Below, one piece after another: positions 53,380 through 63,843 of a stretch of 64,000 bases of DNA. Source of the DNA: Niabella sp. (lineage in GTDB: Bacteria; Bacteroidota; Bacteroidia; Chitinophagales; Chitinophagaceae); the NCBI RefSeq assembly GCF_030150205.1, contig NZ_JASLGT010000030.1, forward strand, positions 143,819 to 207,818, given 5' to 3'. Below the pieces are notes generated by a model, which made no database searches, was not told the origin of the DNA, and saw only the letters and a program-made list of their open reading frames with translations. The first letter of the stretch is position 1; each line of letters starts with the position of its first letter. Both the position numbers and the translations under genes were made by a program.

Positions 53380-56300
53380 TTGCAAGGTATGCAAAAAGAA
53401 ACAAAATGTGTTCGCACAGTTTGTGCGGGTATTTTTTATGATCCCAACATACGGCAGCACAAATGTATTGCTGAAAAGGTCGCCGGCAGGTGTTGGAAGA
53501 AAATCGAATTGGTTATGAAACTTTATGTTTTCCTGTTTTTTGTTTCGGTTTCACAGGTAAGTGCCAGGGGTAATGCCCAAACCGTATCGCTTACGGTTGA
53601 TAAGGCTCCGCTGGGTAAAGTAATGGCCGCTGTAAAACAGCAAACGGGATATGGGATTATTTATGTAAATAATGCGGATAAAGAGGCAAAGCCGGTATCT
53701 GTAAACATACAGCAGGCAACCCTGCAAACGGCACTGGAACAGATCATGAAAGACCAGCCGGTAACGTACCGGATCATGGAGCAGAACATTGTGATCAGTA
53801 AACGGCCCGATGCACTCCGGTCTTCCCAAAAGCCAAAAGACCTGCTGGCGGAGCCGCTAAAAATAGCGGCACTTGCCACTGTTCGCGGAACAGTTACCGA
53901 TACGGCGGGCAATCCTGTTGCAAGAGCTTCGGTGCAGATAAAAGGCAAAACGCGGGGAACGATCACCGATGAAACCGGAAAATTTTCGATCGCAGCTGTT
54001 GTGGGGGATGTGCTGGAAATTACGATGGTCGGCTACGAAAAGGCAACCGTTGTGGTTACCGGCAGTAATATGGATAACCTGCTGATCCGGCTCACCAGCG
54101 GTGGTGCGGTGCTTACAGATGTGGTTGTAACTTCTTTGGGTATCAAAAGGACCCAGCGGGAACTTACCTATAATGTACAATCCATTACCAACAAAGATAT
54201 AAACCTGGTAAAGGATGCCAATTTTGTAAACAGTCTTGCAGGCCGGGTAGCCGGCGCTACCATCAATGCAAGCGCTGCGGGTATCGGAGGCGCTGTACGG
54301 GTGGTGCTGCGGGGTGTGAAATCCATCAGTCAGAACAATAATGCACTGTATGTGATAGATGGTGTACCGCTGCCCAACCTGTTTGGAAATCAACCCAATA
54401 GTATGTATGGTGGAAATAATGCCTCAGGTGATGGTATTTCCAATATCAACCCGGATGATATTGAAAACCTTACGGTAATGACCGGTGCTTCGGCATCTGC
54501 TTTGTATGGCAGTGCTGCCGCCAATGGTGTCGTACTGATCAGTCTGAAAAAGGGAGATGTGGGGAAGCTGAATGTATCGCTTTCCAATAGTACCGGTTTC
54601 TATTCACCTTTTGTAATGCCGCAGTTTCAGCATACGTACGGACAAACAGATCCCTTTAGTTATTACAGTTGGGGCGAAAAGTTGAAAGTACCTTCTACTT
54701 ACAGGCCAAAAGATTTTTTTCAAACCGGGTACACGACCAGTACGGCGCTCAGCGTTAGCACCGGTACAGAAAAAAGCCGTACTTATTTTTCGGGCGCCTT
54801 TCTAAACGGGCGGGGGATCATTCCCAATAATACCTTGCAGCGATACAATTTTGGTCTGCGGCAAACGGCCACTTTGGTGCCGGATAAGCTAACGCTGGAT
54901 GCGGGTGTGATGTATGTGAACCAAAAGGACCGGAACATGCTGGCACAGGGGCTAACGCTCAATCCCCTGATACCGGTGTATCTTTTTCCACCCGGGGATG
55001 ATATTGAAAAATATAAGGTATATAAGCGGTATGATCTTACAAGAGGCTTTAAAACCCAGTTCTGGCCTTATGGCGATTTGAACTATCAGATTCAGAATCC
55101 CTATTGGATCATCAACGAAAATAATTACTATAATAACCTGGAACGCTACCAGATGAATACGGCGCTTACCTATAATGTCAATAAGGAAATCAATATTGTA
55201 GGGCGGGTAAGTTATGATCATACACGCAAACTGACGGAAGAAAAATATGGTGCATCTACTTCGCTCTTATTTGCATCGGCGCCCGGCTATTATATGAGAA
55301 CGGAGGAACGCACAAAATTTATGTATGGCGATCTGATCGGGAAGGCCAAATACCAATTCGGGATGATTGACGTTTCTGCGAATCTCGGCGCCAGTATCCA
55401 GGATGAGCAGCACGATGTAAATGGTTTTGGCGGCAGGCTGCAGTCGGTACCCGATAAATTCATCTTTGCTAATATTACAACAAACTCAACACAAGCCGGA
55501 CCAGTTCAGAATGGTTTTTATCACGACCAGACACAATCCGTTTTCGGAACATCCACCGTAGGGTATGACAATAAAATGTTCGTTGAGCTGACTGCCCGAA
55601 ACGACTGGCCCTCTCAATTAGCGGGCGCTGCCCGATCTTCCTTTCTCTATTATTCTGCGGGATTATCGGGTATCCTGAGCGATATGGTAACCCTGCCCCG
55701 GGTGATCTCTTTTCTTAAACTCCGCGGCTCCTATAGCGAGGTAGGCAACTCACCGCCCCGGTATATTACGACCAACGGTTACCCGGTAACTTCAGGTGTC
55801 ATTGGCACCATTCTCACCCGCCCTTCACCCAATATACAACCGGAGCGTACCAAAGCGATTGAGGTTGGAATGAATGCCAAATTTTTCAGGAATAAGATCG
55901 GGCTGGATCTTACACTATACCATTCACAAACCTATAACCAGTTGTTTATGGCAGAACTTCCGCCAAGTTCCGGCTACACCGGTTTTTGGGTAAATGCCGG
56001 CAGGGTCGATAATAAAGGCATCGAAGCAACCCTTAGCTATACAGGAAAACTGGCAAAAGACCTGCGGTTGACCTCCACCGCTATTTTTACTGTTAACCGG
56101 AACAAAGTGAAAAAAATGCTGGAGAACTACTATGACGCCGAAACAAACCAGTATTATAACTCAGATAGCATCAATATGGGTGGAACATTAAGCTATTACA
56201 CCGTAGTAAAAAAAGGTGGTACGATGAGCGATATTTATGTAAACACGCTGGTGCAGGATGAGCATGGTTACCTGGCGGTTCCGGCAGGCAATAACCCGGT

Positions 56301-56859
56301 GATCAGAGACGATAACCGCTTTATTTATGCAGGTAACTCATTTCCGAAATTTTATACCAGCTTACGCAACAGCATCCAGTATAAGAACTTTGAGCTGAAC
56401 TTTATGGTAGATGCCCGTATTGGCGGGGTAGGGGTATCTTCTACACAGGCCGTTTTGGATGCATTTGGTGTATCGGCCAATACAGGTACGCGCAGGGATA
56501 TTGCCCGGGGTGGTGGCCTGGGGTTAAGTATATACAGGCCGCCGGCAGCCCTGGAAGCCGCCAGCTATTACCGTATTGTAGGCGGCACATCGGGCATCGG
56601 CGCATTATACACCTATAGTCTTACCAACGCGCGGTTAAGAGAAGCGGCATTGAGCTATACCTTTGATAAGGGATTGTTTAAAAACAGGATCAGGAGTATT
56701 TCCGTTGCGGTTACCGGCCGTAATTTAATCATGTTTTACAGCAGGACTCCCTTTGATCCCGAGCTCACCGCTTCTACCGGCACTTATTACCAGGGCATCG
56801 ATTATTTTATGCAACCCAGCTTACGGAATATAGGGTTTAGCGTACGGTTTAATTTTTAA
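53380..56859 (+). CDS. SusC-like TonB-dependent receptor with STN domain (locus 2)
   Basis: 1159 residues if the long N-terminus is real (starts at 53380 TTG, 53389 ATG or 53515 ATG). The hydrophobic signal segment begins at MKLYVFLFFVSVSQVSA, and a basic Cys-containing extension precedes it, as I recall in some relatives. The STN domain (about residues 66-140), carboxypeptidase-like repeat (VRGTVTDTAGNPVARASVQIKGK), plug and barrel follow, ending RNIGFSVRFNF. It is the importer of this locus, working with the SusD at 56890. Confidence 0.94.
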   Translation: MQGMQKETKCVRTVCAGIFYDPNIRQHKCIAEKVAGRCWKKIELVMKLYVFLFFVSVSQVSARGNAQTVSLTVDKAPLGKVMAAVKQQTGYGIIYVNNADKEAKPVSVNIQQATLQTALEQIMKDQPVTYRIMEQNIVISKRPDALRSSQKPKDLLAEPLKIAALATVRGTVTDTAGNPVARASVQIKGKTRGTITDETGKFSIAAVVGDVLEITMVGYEKATVVVTGSNMDNLLIRLTSGGAVLTDVVVTSLGIKRTQRELTYNVQSITNKDINLVKDANFVNSLAGRVAGATINASAAGIGGAVRVVLRGVKSISQNNNALYVIDGVPLPNLFGNQPNSMYGGNNASGDGISNINPDDIENLTVMTGASASALYGSAAANGVVLISLKKGDVGKLNVSLSNSTGFYSPFVMPQFQHTYGQTDPFSYYSWGEKLKVPSTYRPKDFFQTGYTTSTALSVSTGTEKSRTYFSGAFLNGRGIIPNNTLQRYNFGLRQTATLVPDKLTLDAGVMYVNQKDRNMLAQGLTLNPLIPVYLFPPGDDIEKYKVYKRYDLTRGFKTQFWPYGDLNYQIQNPYWIINENNYYNNLERYQMNTALTYNVNKEINIVGRVSYDHTRKLTEEKYGASTSLLFASAPGYYMRTEERTKFMYGDLIGKAKYQFGMIDVSANLGASIQDEQHDVNGFGGRLQSVPDKFIFANITTNSTQAGPVQNGFYHDQTQSVFGTSTVGYDNKMFVELTARNDWPSQLAGAARSSFLYYSAGLSGILSDMVTLPRVISFLKLRGSYSEVGNSPPRYITTNGYPVTSGVIGTILTRPSPNIQPERTKAIEVGMNAKFFRNKIGLDLTLYHSQTYNQLFMAELPPSSGYTGFWVNAGRVDNKGIEATLSYTGKLAKDLRLTSTAIFTVNRNKVKKMLENYYDAETNQYYNSDSINMGGTLSYYTVVKKGGTMSDIYVNTLVQDEHGYLAVPAGNNPVIRDDNRFIYAGNSFPKFYTSLRNSIQYKNFELNFMVDARIGGVGVSSTQAVLDAFGVSANTGTRRDIARGGGLGLSIYRPPAALEAASYYRIVGGTSGIGALYTYSLTNARLREAALSYTFDKGLFKNRIRSISVAVTGRNLIMFYSRTPFDPELTASTGTYYQGIDYFMQPSLRNIGFSVRFNF

Positions 56860-56889
56860 TGCTTCCTGAAATAAAAATTTGATATAGTT

Positions 56890-58518
56890 ATGCAATATTA
56901 TAATTATAATAAACGTTCCCGATTCATTTATATATACGCATACGCCGCTATGCTTATGTGGTGCTTTGCCGCTTGTACAAAAAACTACGAAAAATACAAC
57001 CGCAACCCGCTTTTGGCCACAGATGAAGACGTTGCAAAGGATAACCTGCTGACCGGCTCTCTTTTATTAAGCATGCAAAAATCAGTCATCCCGGTTTCCG
57101 ATTATTCCTACCAGCGCGGGCAAAATTTGATCGGTGATGTATATGCCGGTTATATGGGCGTTACGAAAGACTGGGATGCCTCCCGCAACACGACCACTTA
57201 TGTTTTTAAACAAGACTGGATCGTAGAGCCCTTTAATGATGCCTTTTTAAAAGTGTTGCCTGCATGGAACCTGATAAAAAAGTCAGGAAAAACAACATCC
57301 GACGGGCTGGCGCTGGCAAATATCATAAAAGTGGCCTGTTTGCACCGGACCACAGACATTTACGGGCCACTTCCTTATCTTTCTTTTGGAAGCAATACCA
57401 TTACCGCCAATGCATACGATGCCCAGGAACGCATCTACCAATCCTTTTTTAATGACCTGGACTCTTCTATTGCGGCGCTTACAGCATACCGGTTACAGGA
57501 TTCGTCGTCGACACCCATGCTGGCATACGACCTGGTTTACGGCGGCAATTATTTAAAATGGATAAAATTTGCCAATACCCTCAAGCTGCGCTTAGCCATG
57601 CGTATCGTGTATGCCGATCCTGCCAAAGCCAAAAAATATGCGGAAGCCGCCGTCGCAAATCCTTATGGTGTGTTAACAACACCCGTAGAGGACGATGCAT
57701 TGCTGAAAAGCATTAGCAGCGTGGATATTGCAAACCCCCTGGATATTATTTGCAATACGTATAACGATATTCGTATGGGGGCCTTCATGGAAGCCGTTTT
57801 ACAAGGCTATAAAGATCCGCGTATGGCCGCCTGGTTCATACAATCCAAAGCACGGCCAACGGATGCTGAAGCAGGTTATTACGGCATCCGCAACGGGTTG
57901 CTGATTGATGATGCCAATAAATACAAGAGTTTTTCCAGGCTAAGGGTTACCTCCCGTACACCCATGCTGTGGATGCCGGTGGCAGAAGCGTATTTTTTAA
58001 GAGCAGAAGGTGCTTTACGTGGATGGAATATGAATGGCACTGCAAAAGAACTGTATGAAGCAGGTATAAAAGCATCTTTCCAGCAAAACCAGGCAGGGGG
58101 TGTTGGTGATTATATTGCTGATGATAAAAGTATTCCTGCCCAGTACAGCGATCCATTAGACGATGCCAATACGGTTTCTAACAGCGCTTATTTAAAAAAA
58201 CCGGTTACCGTTGCCTGGAATAACGGCGATGATTTTGAATTAAACCTGGAGAAGATCATTACCCAGAAATGGATTGCGCTGTACCCGAACGGGCAGGAAG
58301 CATGGACAGAGTTCAGAAGAACAGGATACCCCAGGATCTTCCCGGTGGTGTACAATTTTAGCAGCACCGTGAGCACTACACGCCAGGTAAGGAGAATTCC
58401 CTTTCCCAATACAGAGTACAAGAACAATCCCAAAGGTGTGGCCACAGGGGTGGCGCTGTTGGGCGGCGGCGGTGATTTGGGCAGTACCCAGCTTTGGTGG
58501 GATAAGAAAAATAAATAA
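56890..58518 (+). CDS. SusD/RagB-family lipoprotein (locus 2, SusD-like type 2)
   Basis: 542 residues. The lipobox MWCFAAC marks the lipid-anchored Cys (about residue 29). Motifs of the SusD-like type 2 group are ANIIKVACLHRTTDIYGPLPY, KFANTLKLRLAMRIVYADP, WMPVAEAYFLRAEGALRGW and KWIALYPNGQEAWTEFRRTGYP. It binds the incoming glycan as lid of the SusC pore. It starts 30 bp after SusC and is followed after 35 bp by the GH18 gene. Confidence 0.93.
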   Translation: MQYYNYNKRSRFIYIYAYAAMLMWCFAACTKNYEKYNRNPLLATDEDVAKDNLLTGSLLLSMQKSVIPVSDYSYQRGQNLIGDVYAGYMGVTKDWDASRNTTTYVFKQDWIVEPFNDAFLKVLPAWNLIKKSGKTTSDGLALANIIKVACLHRTTDIYGPLPYLSFGSNTITANAYDAQERIYQSFFNDLDSSIAALTAYRLQDSSSTPMLAYDLVYGGNYLKWIKFANTLKLRLAMRIVYADPAKAKKYAEAAVANPYGVLTTPVEDDALLKSISSVDIANPLDIICNTYNDIRMGAFMEAVLQGYKDPRMAAWFIQSKARPTDAEAGYYGIRNGLLIDDANKYKSFSRLRVTSRTPMLWMPVAEAYFLRAEGALRGWNMNGTAKELYEAGIKASFQQNQAGGVGDYIADDKSIPAQYSDPLDDANTVSNSAYLKKPVTVAWNNGDDFELNLEKIITQKWIALYPNGQEAWTEFRRTGYPRIFPVVYNFSSTVSTTRQVRRIPFPNTEYKNNPKGVATGVALLGGGGDLGSTQLWWDKKNK

Positions 58519-58553
58519 AAGGCTATTTTAAAAAATATTAAAATCAGTTATAA

Positions 58554-59576
58554 ATGAAGTATCGTACAAAAAAAAATCTTCCGTTCCGCCATTTGTACAG
58601 GATTACAATGTTGATATGCTTTGGTGTATTTCTTTGTATTGGCCTTGCTGCCTGTAAAAAACAAACCATCCAGGAGCCGATTTATATTACAGATATACAA
58701 AAAGCCTATACCTATTCTGAAGCGTATTATACCAATTTACGAACCTACAAAAAATCGGACCACCAGGTGCTCTTTTCATGGATTGCACTGGACTCGCATG
58801 GGCCGTCCTGGGGGAACCATCCCTGGGGATTGCCGGACAGCATCGATATCGTAAGTATGTGGGGCGATGGCGGGTTGGATGACGCGGATAATCTTCGTGC
58901 AATAGACAGTACCCGGAAGCTAAAGGGAACGCGGTTTGTAGCAGTAAGTATTATTGGCGCGCAATTCGATGGTATTCCTGAAGATACGCCGGTAAAAGAA
59001 GCGATTGCGATTGCCGTTAAGCGCATGGTAAACCATGTATACAAATATGGCCTGGACGGGTATGATATCGATTATGAACCCAACCTTGCACCCGACGCCC
59101 TGGCGCAAAAATATATTGGTACACCTGAAAATCTTTCCATTTTTATTAAAGAGCTTTCGCGGTTTTTGGGGCCAAAATCCGGAACGGGAAAACTGCTGAT
59201 CCTTGATGGTGAGATTGATAAAGTGCCGCCGGAACTGGGCCCGTATTTTGATTACCTGGTAGCACAGGCTTATTTTACTACAGGACCTGGATCGCTTCAA
59301 GGCCGGTATGATGCAGTGAGCAAGGTGATCCCTCCTGAAAAATTTATCGTTACCGAAGAATATCAGAAATTTTATACCGGGCTGTACGACGATAATACAC
59401 CCAATACCGCCGCCGGCCCTATCCCCAGCCTGCTGGGGATGGCCTGGTGGCAACCTGCACAGGGCAGAAAAGGTGGCTGCGGCGCTTATCATGGCGAGAT
59501 CGATTATAATGCCACCTCGCAATATAATACCATCCGCAGGGCGATCCAGATTATGAATCCCGCTGCCATAAAATAA
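58554..59576 (+). CDS. GH18 endo-beta-N-acetylglucosaminidase-like lipoprotein
   Basis: 340 residues. The lipobox CIGLAAC (Cys34) anchors it to the outer membrane. The GH18 catalytic motif DGYDIDYEP has Glu175 as the acid/base and Asp171 and Asp173 as helpers. The other barrel strands are VLFSWIALDS, RFVAVSIIGAQFDG and LLILDGEID, as in endoglycosidase F/H-like enzymes. In Bacteroides such an enzyme next to SusC/SusD and DUF1735 proteins cuts high-mannose N-glycans from glycoproteins at the cell surface. That role is inferred from family and neighbours. Confidence 0.86.
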   Translation: MKYRTKKNLPFRHLYRITMLICFGVFLCIGLAACKKQTIQEPIYITDIQKAYTYSEAYYTNLRTYKKSDHQVLFSWIALDSHGPSWGNHPWGLPDSIDIVSMWGDGGLDDADNLRAIDSTRKLKGTRFVAVSIIGAQFDGIPEDTPVKEAIAIAVKRMVNHVYKYGLDGYDIDYEPNLAPDALAQKYIGTPENLSIFIKELSRFLGPKSGTGKLLILDGEIDKVPPELGPYFDYLVAQAYFTTGPGSLQGRYDAVSKVIPPEKFIVTEEYQKFYTGLYDDNTPNTAAGPIPSLLGMAWWQPAQGRKGGCGAYHGEIDYNATSQYNTIRRAIQIMNPAAIK

Positions 59577-59615
59577 AGCATGCCGGGTTCCATTTGATTA
59601 TACAAAACAAAAGAT

Positions 59616-60800
59616 ATGCGAATAAAATTGAATAAAATAAATACTTCGTTGTACCTGTTCCTGTTCCTTTTTTTAGGAACTGGCTTACAATGTAAAAAAG
59701 GCGGCGGCGCCGGCAAAGGCGATGCCATCTACATGACCGGTGCTGATGTAGGCAGCCTGACTGTTTTTTATGCTTCACGCGCGGCAAATCGTTTTGCCTT
59801 CTCGGCCTCAGCAACCAACCTGGCAGGGCAGGATGAAGAGGTGGAGTTTATACCCCGCCCGGAGCTTGTGGCGGAATACAATAATCTCTACAGGGCCAGC
59901 TATGTGGCCCTGCCCGAAGGTAAGTATACGCTTTCGAAAACCACGGGTACCATCAAAAAGGGCGAACTACGCTCAGAAAATATAGCGCTGACCATTACCG
60001 ATCCTGAGGTTACTGAAAAAGGTCCGGTGTATATGCTGCCGGTTACCGTACAAAAAAAAGGATCTGGTGGATACCCTGTATTGGAGGGGTCCAAAACGCT
60101 TTATATCGGCATCGCTAAGGCAACAGAAGGGTCGGTGGTAGAGCTTACGGGGCTGGGCGCACATATCTCTCCGCTTCAACCGTTGAAGGCTATTAATCCA
60201 AAGCTGGAGAACTTAAGCCAGGTAACCCTTGAGGGCCGGGTTAAAATATTTGACATGAGCGGGTTTTTGCCGACTATTTTTGGCGCAGAAGAGGCTTATA
60301 TAATAAGAATCGAAAGCCTTAACAGGGATGATTACCCGTTTACAGTTGCGGGATCGCCCGCTAAAACGCCTACACTTACAAAGTTTTCAGCTTCCACAAA
60401 TGTATGGTACCATGTAGCTGCTGTTTTTGATGCAAAGGCAGGAAGTTTAAGACTGTATGTAAATGGAAAACTACAGGCCGTTAGCGATGTTGGCCCGAAC
60501 GCAACCGTTAATATTTCAAGGGACAACTGGAAAGGATTTCATATAGGTGCCTATGATGCCAGCGGAGACCGGCCAATCCTGGCCCAGTTCAGCGAGGTGC
60601 GGATATGGTCAACAGCACGTACGCAATCGGAAATTGCAACTACTGCCTGTGTGGTGGATCCGGCCACACCCGGACTGGAAGCCTACTGGCGTTTGAATGA
60701 AGGAGAGGGGGAGATTTGCCATGATGCAACCGGCCATGGGCATACGGCCCGTATTTACGGAAGTTATAAATGGGTAGCGGGCGTAAAATGCGGCGATTAG
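59616..60800 (+). CDS. DUF1735-LamG surface lipoprotein
   Basis: 394 residues. The lipobox LGTGLQC precedes a DUF1735 domain (about 35-165: IYMTGADVGSLTVFYASRAA, PRPELVAEYNNLYRASYVALPEGKYTL). The C-terminal half (about 185-390) is a LamG/concanavalin A-like lectin fold (NVWYHVAAVFDAKAGSLRLYVNGK, FSEVRIWSTARTQSEI, LEAYWRLNEGEGE). It is likely a surface glycan-binding protein that helps hold the substrate for the GH18 and SusCD importer. Spacing of 39 bp from GH18 and 21 bp to the next gene shows one operon. Confidence 0.88.
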   Translation: MRIKLNKINTSLYLFLFLFLGTGLQCKKGGGAGKGDAIYMTGADVGSLTVFYASRAANRFAFSASATNLAGQDEEVEFIPRPELVAEYNNLYRASYVALPEGKYTLSKTTGTIKKGELRSENIALTITDPEVTEKGPVYMLPVTVQKKGSGGYPVLEGSKTLYIGIAKATEGSVVELTGLGAHISPLQPLKAINPKLENLSQVTLEGRVKIFDMSGFLPTIFGAEEAYIIRIESLNRDDYPFTVAGSPAKTPTLTKFSASTNVWYHVAAVFDAKAGSLRLYVNGKLQAVSDVGPNATVNISRDNWKGFHIGAYDASGDRPILAQFSEVRIWSTARTQSEIATTACVVDPATPGLEAYWRLNEGEGEICHDATGHGHTARIYGSYKWVAGVKCGD

Positions 60801-60821
60801 TGTAAACAAAAAATTATACGA

Positions 60822-62324
60822 ATGAAAAATAATAGGATTAGTTATCAACATCATTGGGTGCTGCTGCTGCTCATGAGCTTGTTTTATGTTTCCTGTAAAA
60901 AGGATGCACCCAAAGTGTTGGATTCTTCAGCATTGAACCCGAAAGCATTATATGTTGCCTTCAGCAGTACGATAGACGGAACCAATACAGGCAGCTCTAA
61001 TGTGCTGAACGCGCCGGACGGTTATATCCAGGATACCCTGAAGCGATTGCGTATGATCGCTTCCAGCCCGTCCGATTCGGACATTGTGGTTCATGTGGTG
61101 CTGGATACCACACTGGTAAGTCAATACAACAGCACTTCAAAGACCAATTACACCGCGGCCCCCCCCGATCAGATGAGCGCCACTGATCTAAGGCTCACCA
61201 TCAGGGCGGGACAAACCGAGTCGGAACCCGCACCGATCTATATTAAAGACCTGGATATATTAACCAAATCCGGTGCCAGTGGTGTTGTTGCCCCTTACAG
61301 GGTAAAAAAGATCGAATCGCCCCAATCGGTCAACGTATCTACATCTGATAAAGCGTATGTCCTGTTTCGCGTTGCGGGTAAATTAACGGCAAGCATTGCC
61401 GCTGCCGGCCAAACCAATATCACTTATATACAGTCGCCGGCAGACCAGGCAAGGCATATAGGGCGCCCCATCACGTTCAATACCCTGTTAAACTATGCGG
61501 TTCCGGTAGAACGGGCTATTTCCATCAAACAGGATAACAGCCTTGTAGCAACCTACAACAGCAATAACGGTACGTCTTTACCGGCTTTTCCTGAAAACCA
61601 GGTTACCTTAAATAATGGAAATGCATTAAAAATACCGCCGGGGGTTACCACCTTTCCGGTATCGGTTATCGTAAAAGAATCGGCCATGCCGTTACTGGCT
61701 GGGGCAGACAAGTATGTGCTCCCGCTGCGGTTAGAAGAACAGCCATCCGCTTTTATCAATACACCAGGCAATATCATCTACCTGGTTATAGCCAGGGAAG
61801 TAAATAATATCGATGTGGATAATACCGGGTTAACCGGTACTGTAATAGACCGTGCATCCTGGTCCATTACAGCCAGTTCGTTTCATGATGCCGGTTTTCA
61901 GACGTTTACGATCAGGTCTGCGATCGGTAAAGGGGTGGGCAATGAAGCTTCGGGGTGGTTAAGTGCCCCTACTTCCGGCAGCTCCTGGTGTATGCTGGAT
62001 ATGGGCAGCACAACAACGGTGAAAGGATTCAAAATGGTTCCCCAAACATTTTTTGGACTCCGGTATAACATTGCGTTGATGACGGTGCAGTCCAGCAATG
62101 ACGGCGTCAGCTGGACAGAGCAGGGCACCTTCAGGGGCATTGCGTCAGCGGCCTCTTTAAGCGCAAAAGAACCGCAGCAGGTAAAATTCTATGTTCCGGT
62201 TACTGCACGTTATTTCAGATTTAATATTTCCAGGAATTATAGTACATATGATGGTGGTGGAACAGGGAATGAAAATTATTTACAGAATGCGGTAGGCATA
62301 GCCGATCTAACAGCCCTGCAATAA
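60822..62324 (+). CDS. DUF1735 (two copies) and F5/8 type C surface lipoprotein
   Basis: 500 residues. The lipobox LFYVSC is followed by two DUF1735-like units (about 40-165 and 185-315: LVSQYNSTSKTNYTAAPPDQ, and VERAISIKQDNSLVATYNSNNGT). The C-terminal part (about 340-500) is an F5/8 type C (discoidin-like) domain with WLSAPTSGSSWCMLDMGSTTTVKGFK and TARYFRFNIS. It is a presumed glycan-binding outer membrane lipoprotein of the same operon. Confidence 0.86.
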   Translation: MKNNRISYQHHWVLLLLMSLFYVSCKKDAPKVLDSSALNPKALYVAFSSTIDGTNTGSSNVLNAPDGYIQDTLKRLRMIASSPSDSDIVVHVVLDTTLVSQYNSTSKTNYTAAPPDQMSATDLRLTIRAGQTESEPAPIYIKDLDILTKSGASGVVAPYRVKKIESPQSVNVSTSDKAYVLFRVAGKLTASIAAAGQTNITYIQSPADQARHIGRPITFNTLLNYAVPVERAISIKQDNSLVATYNSNNGTSLPAFPENQVTLNNGNALKIPPGVTTFPVSVIVKESAMPLLAGADKYVLPLRLEEQPSAFINTPGNIIYLVIAREVNNIDVDNTGLTGTVIDRASWSITASSFHDAGFQTFTIRSAIGKGVGNEASGWLSAPTSGSSWCMLDMGSTTTVKGFKMVPQTFFGLRYNIALMTVQSSNDGVSWTEQGTFRGIASAASLSAKEPQQVKFYVPVTARYFRFNISRNYSTYDGGGTGNENYLQNAVGIADLTALQ

Positions 62325-62394
62325 AAGTGCAATACCGCCGGCTATCCATCCCGGCTTGGAGAAACTACTACTTATAAACAAATGAATGTAAACC

Positions 62395-63843
62395 ATGATA
62401 TCGATTCGCAGGACTTTTAGCAATACAATACGCAATTTATTATTGCTTTTGACAGGAATATTTTTGTTTTCCTGTGATAAATACAAAGGAACAGACGTAT
62501 ACATAACCGGGGATGCGCTGGTGTATGCCGCATCGGGTAACCAGGGATATAACGTGCTGAACGGAGCAAGTATGTCCGTATTCCGTAATACCGTGCTGTC
62601 GGAAACCAGTGTTGCGTTTCCTGCTGCGCTTACACGCCCGGTGGACAAGGACGTACAGGTAACGGCCAGCATTGATACTGGCCTGGTAAAAGTGTATGAT
62701 AGTATCTTCCAACCGGCAACACCATCGCCCTCTTTACCCTATGCCCTGTTTAAGTTGAATGCGGGTATGGTCACTATAAAAGCGGGCGAAACGGTATCAG
62801 CCGACTCGTTTTATTTAAAACAGGGCGACTTTTCAAAAGTGCTGGGAGGAACGAATACGTATATTGTTCCGGTTGTATTGCAAACCACTGATAAAAATAT
62901 TCCTGTGAGTGCCACCCGGCAGGTGATGTATACAAAAATACAGGTAAGCGCAACAGCCGCTGGCATTGCCGGTCTGAACAATGCGGCTGTAACGGACAAT
63001 ATTATTGAAAAAGCCGGTAATGTGTTTAAGGGAGCGGATATGGTATATCTGAAAGGAGTGTTGAACCGTTCTGCGCCTGAAGATGTATCGATAAAAGTGA
63101 TGGACAATGCGGCATATATTAACGATTTCAACAAAAAGAATGGTACGGCTTATGAGGCATTTCCGGAAGGCGCTTACCAGTTGGTGAAAAATAGTGTAAC
63201 GGTGCCGGCCGGAAAAACAACATCAAAGGATAGTATTGCCGTTAAGCTTACGAATTTATCCGTCTTTCAGAAGGATAAAGAATATTTGCTGCCATTGGAA
63301 ATTGTGAATGATAACAATGCTGCATCGCTCCCCATAGACGTTAGCCGGAAAATAGCATACATACATATCAGTATATTCGAAAACAATGTGGATGCCTCCA
63401 ACAGCGACCCCTCAGGCACAGTAATGAACCGGAGTGGATGGAGCGTAACGGCAAGTGGCAGCTTTTCGGGGAATGGGATCAGCAGGATCCTGGACGGAAA
63501 CAACAGTACCGCCTGGGATTCTGACGGAAAATTACCGGCATGGATACAGCTGAATATGGGTACATCACAAACCGTAAAAGGGTTCCGGATCGTACCAAGT
63601 TATGAATATACCGGGGATAACTTCATCAATATGGAAGTGTACTCAGGCAATGATGGCGCCATATGGAAACTGGAGGGTAAATATGTTGGAACAGTTACCG
63701 GCAGCAGTTCTTCTGCTACCAATCCGGATATTAAGGTGGTGCGGTTTATAACGCCCGTAACTGCCCGTTACTTTAAATTCAATATCACTAAAACAACGGA
63801 TGGCAGATATGCGGGCATGGGCGAGTTGAACGGGGTAGAATAG
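62395..63843 (+). CDS. DUF1735 (two copies) and F5/8 type C surface lipoprotein, second paralogue
   Basis: 482 residues with the same architecture as its neighbour: lipobox FLFSC, DUF1735 units (about 25-180 and 195-320: DVSIKVMDNAAYINDFNKKNGT), and an F5/8 type C domain (about 335-480: NGISRILDGNNSTAWDSD, AWIQLNMGTSQTVKGFRIVPS, TARYFKFNITKT). It begins 70 bp after the previous gene. The duplication suggests two surface binders with different glycan preferences (inference). The window ends 157 bp later without another gene start that I can support. Confidence 0.86.
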   Translation: MISIRRTFSNTIRNLLLLLTGIFLFSCDKYKGTDVYITGDALVYAASGNQGYNVLNGASMSVFRNTVLSETSVAFPAALTRPVDKDVQVTASIDTGLVKVYDSIFQPATPSPSLPYALFKLNAGMVTIKAGETVSADSFYLKQGDFSKVLGGTNTYIVPVVLQTTDKNIPVSATRQVMYTKIQVSATAAGIAGLNNAAVTDNIIEKAGNVFKGADMVYLKGVLNRSAPEDVSIKVMDNAAYINDFNKKNGTAYEAFPEGAYQLVKNSVTVPAGKTTSKDSIAVKLTNLSVFQKDKEYLLPLEIVNDNNAASLPIDVSRKIAYIHISIFENNVDASNSDPSGTVMNRSGWSVTASGSFSGNGISRILDGNNSTAWDSDGKLPAWIQLNMGTSQTVKGFRIVPSYEYTGDNFINMEVYSGNDGAIWKLEGKYVGTVTGSSSSATNPDIKVVRFITPVTARYFKFNITKTTDGRYAGMGELNGVE

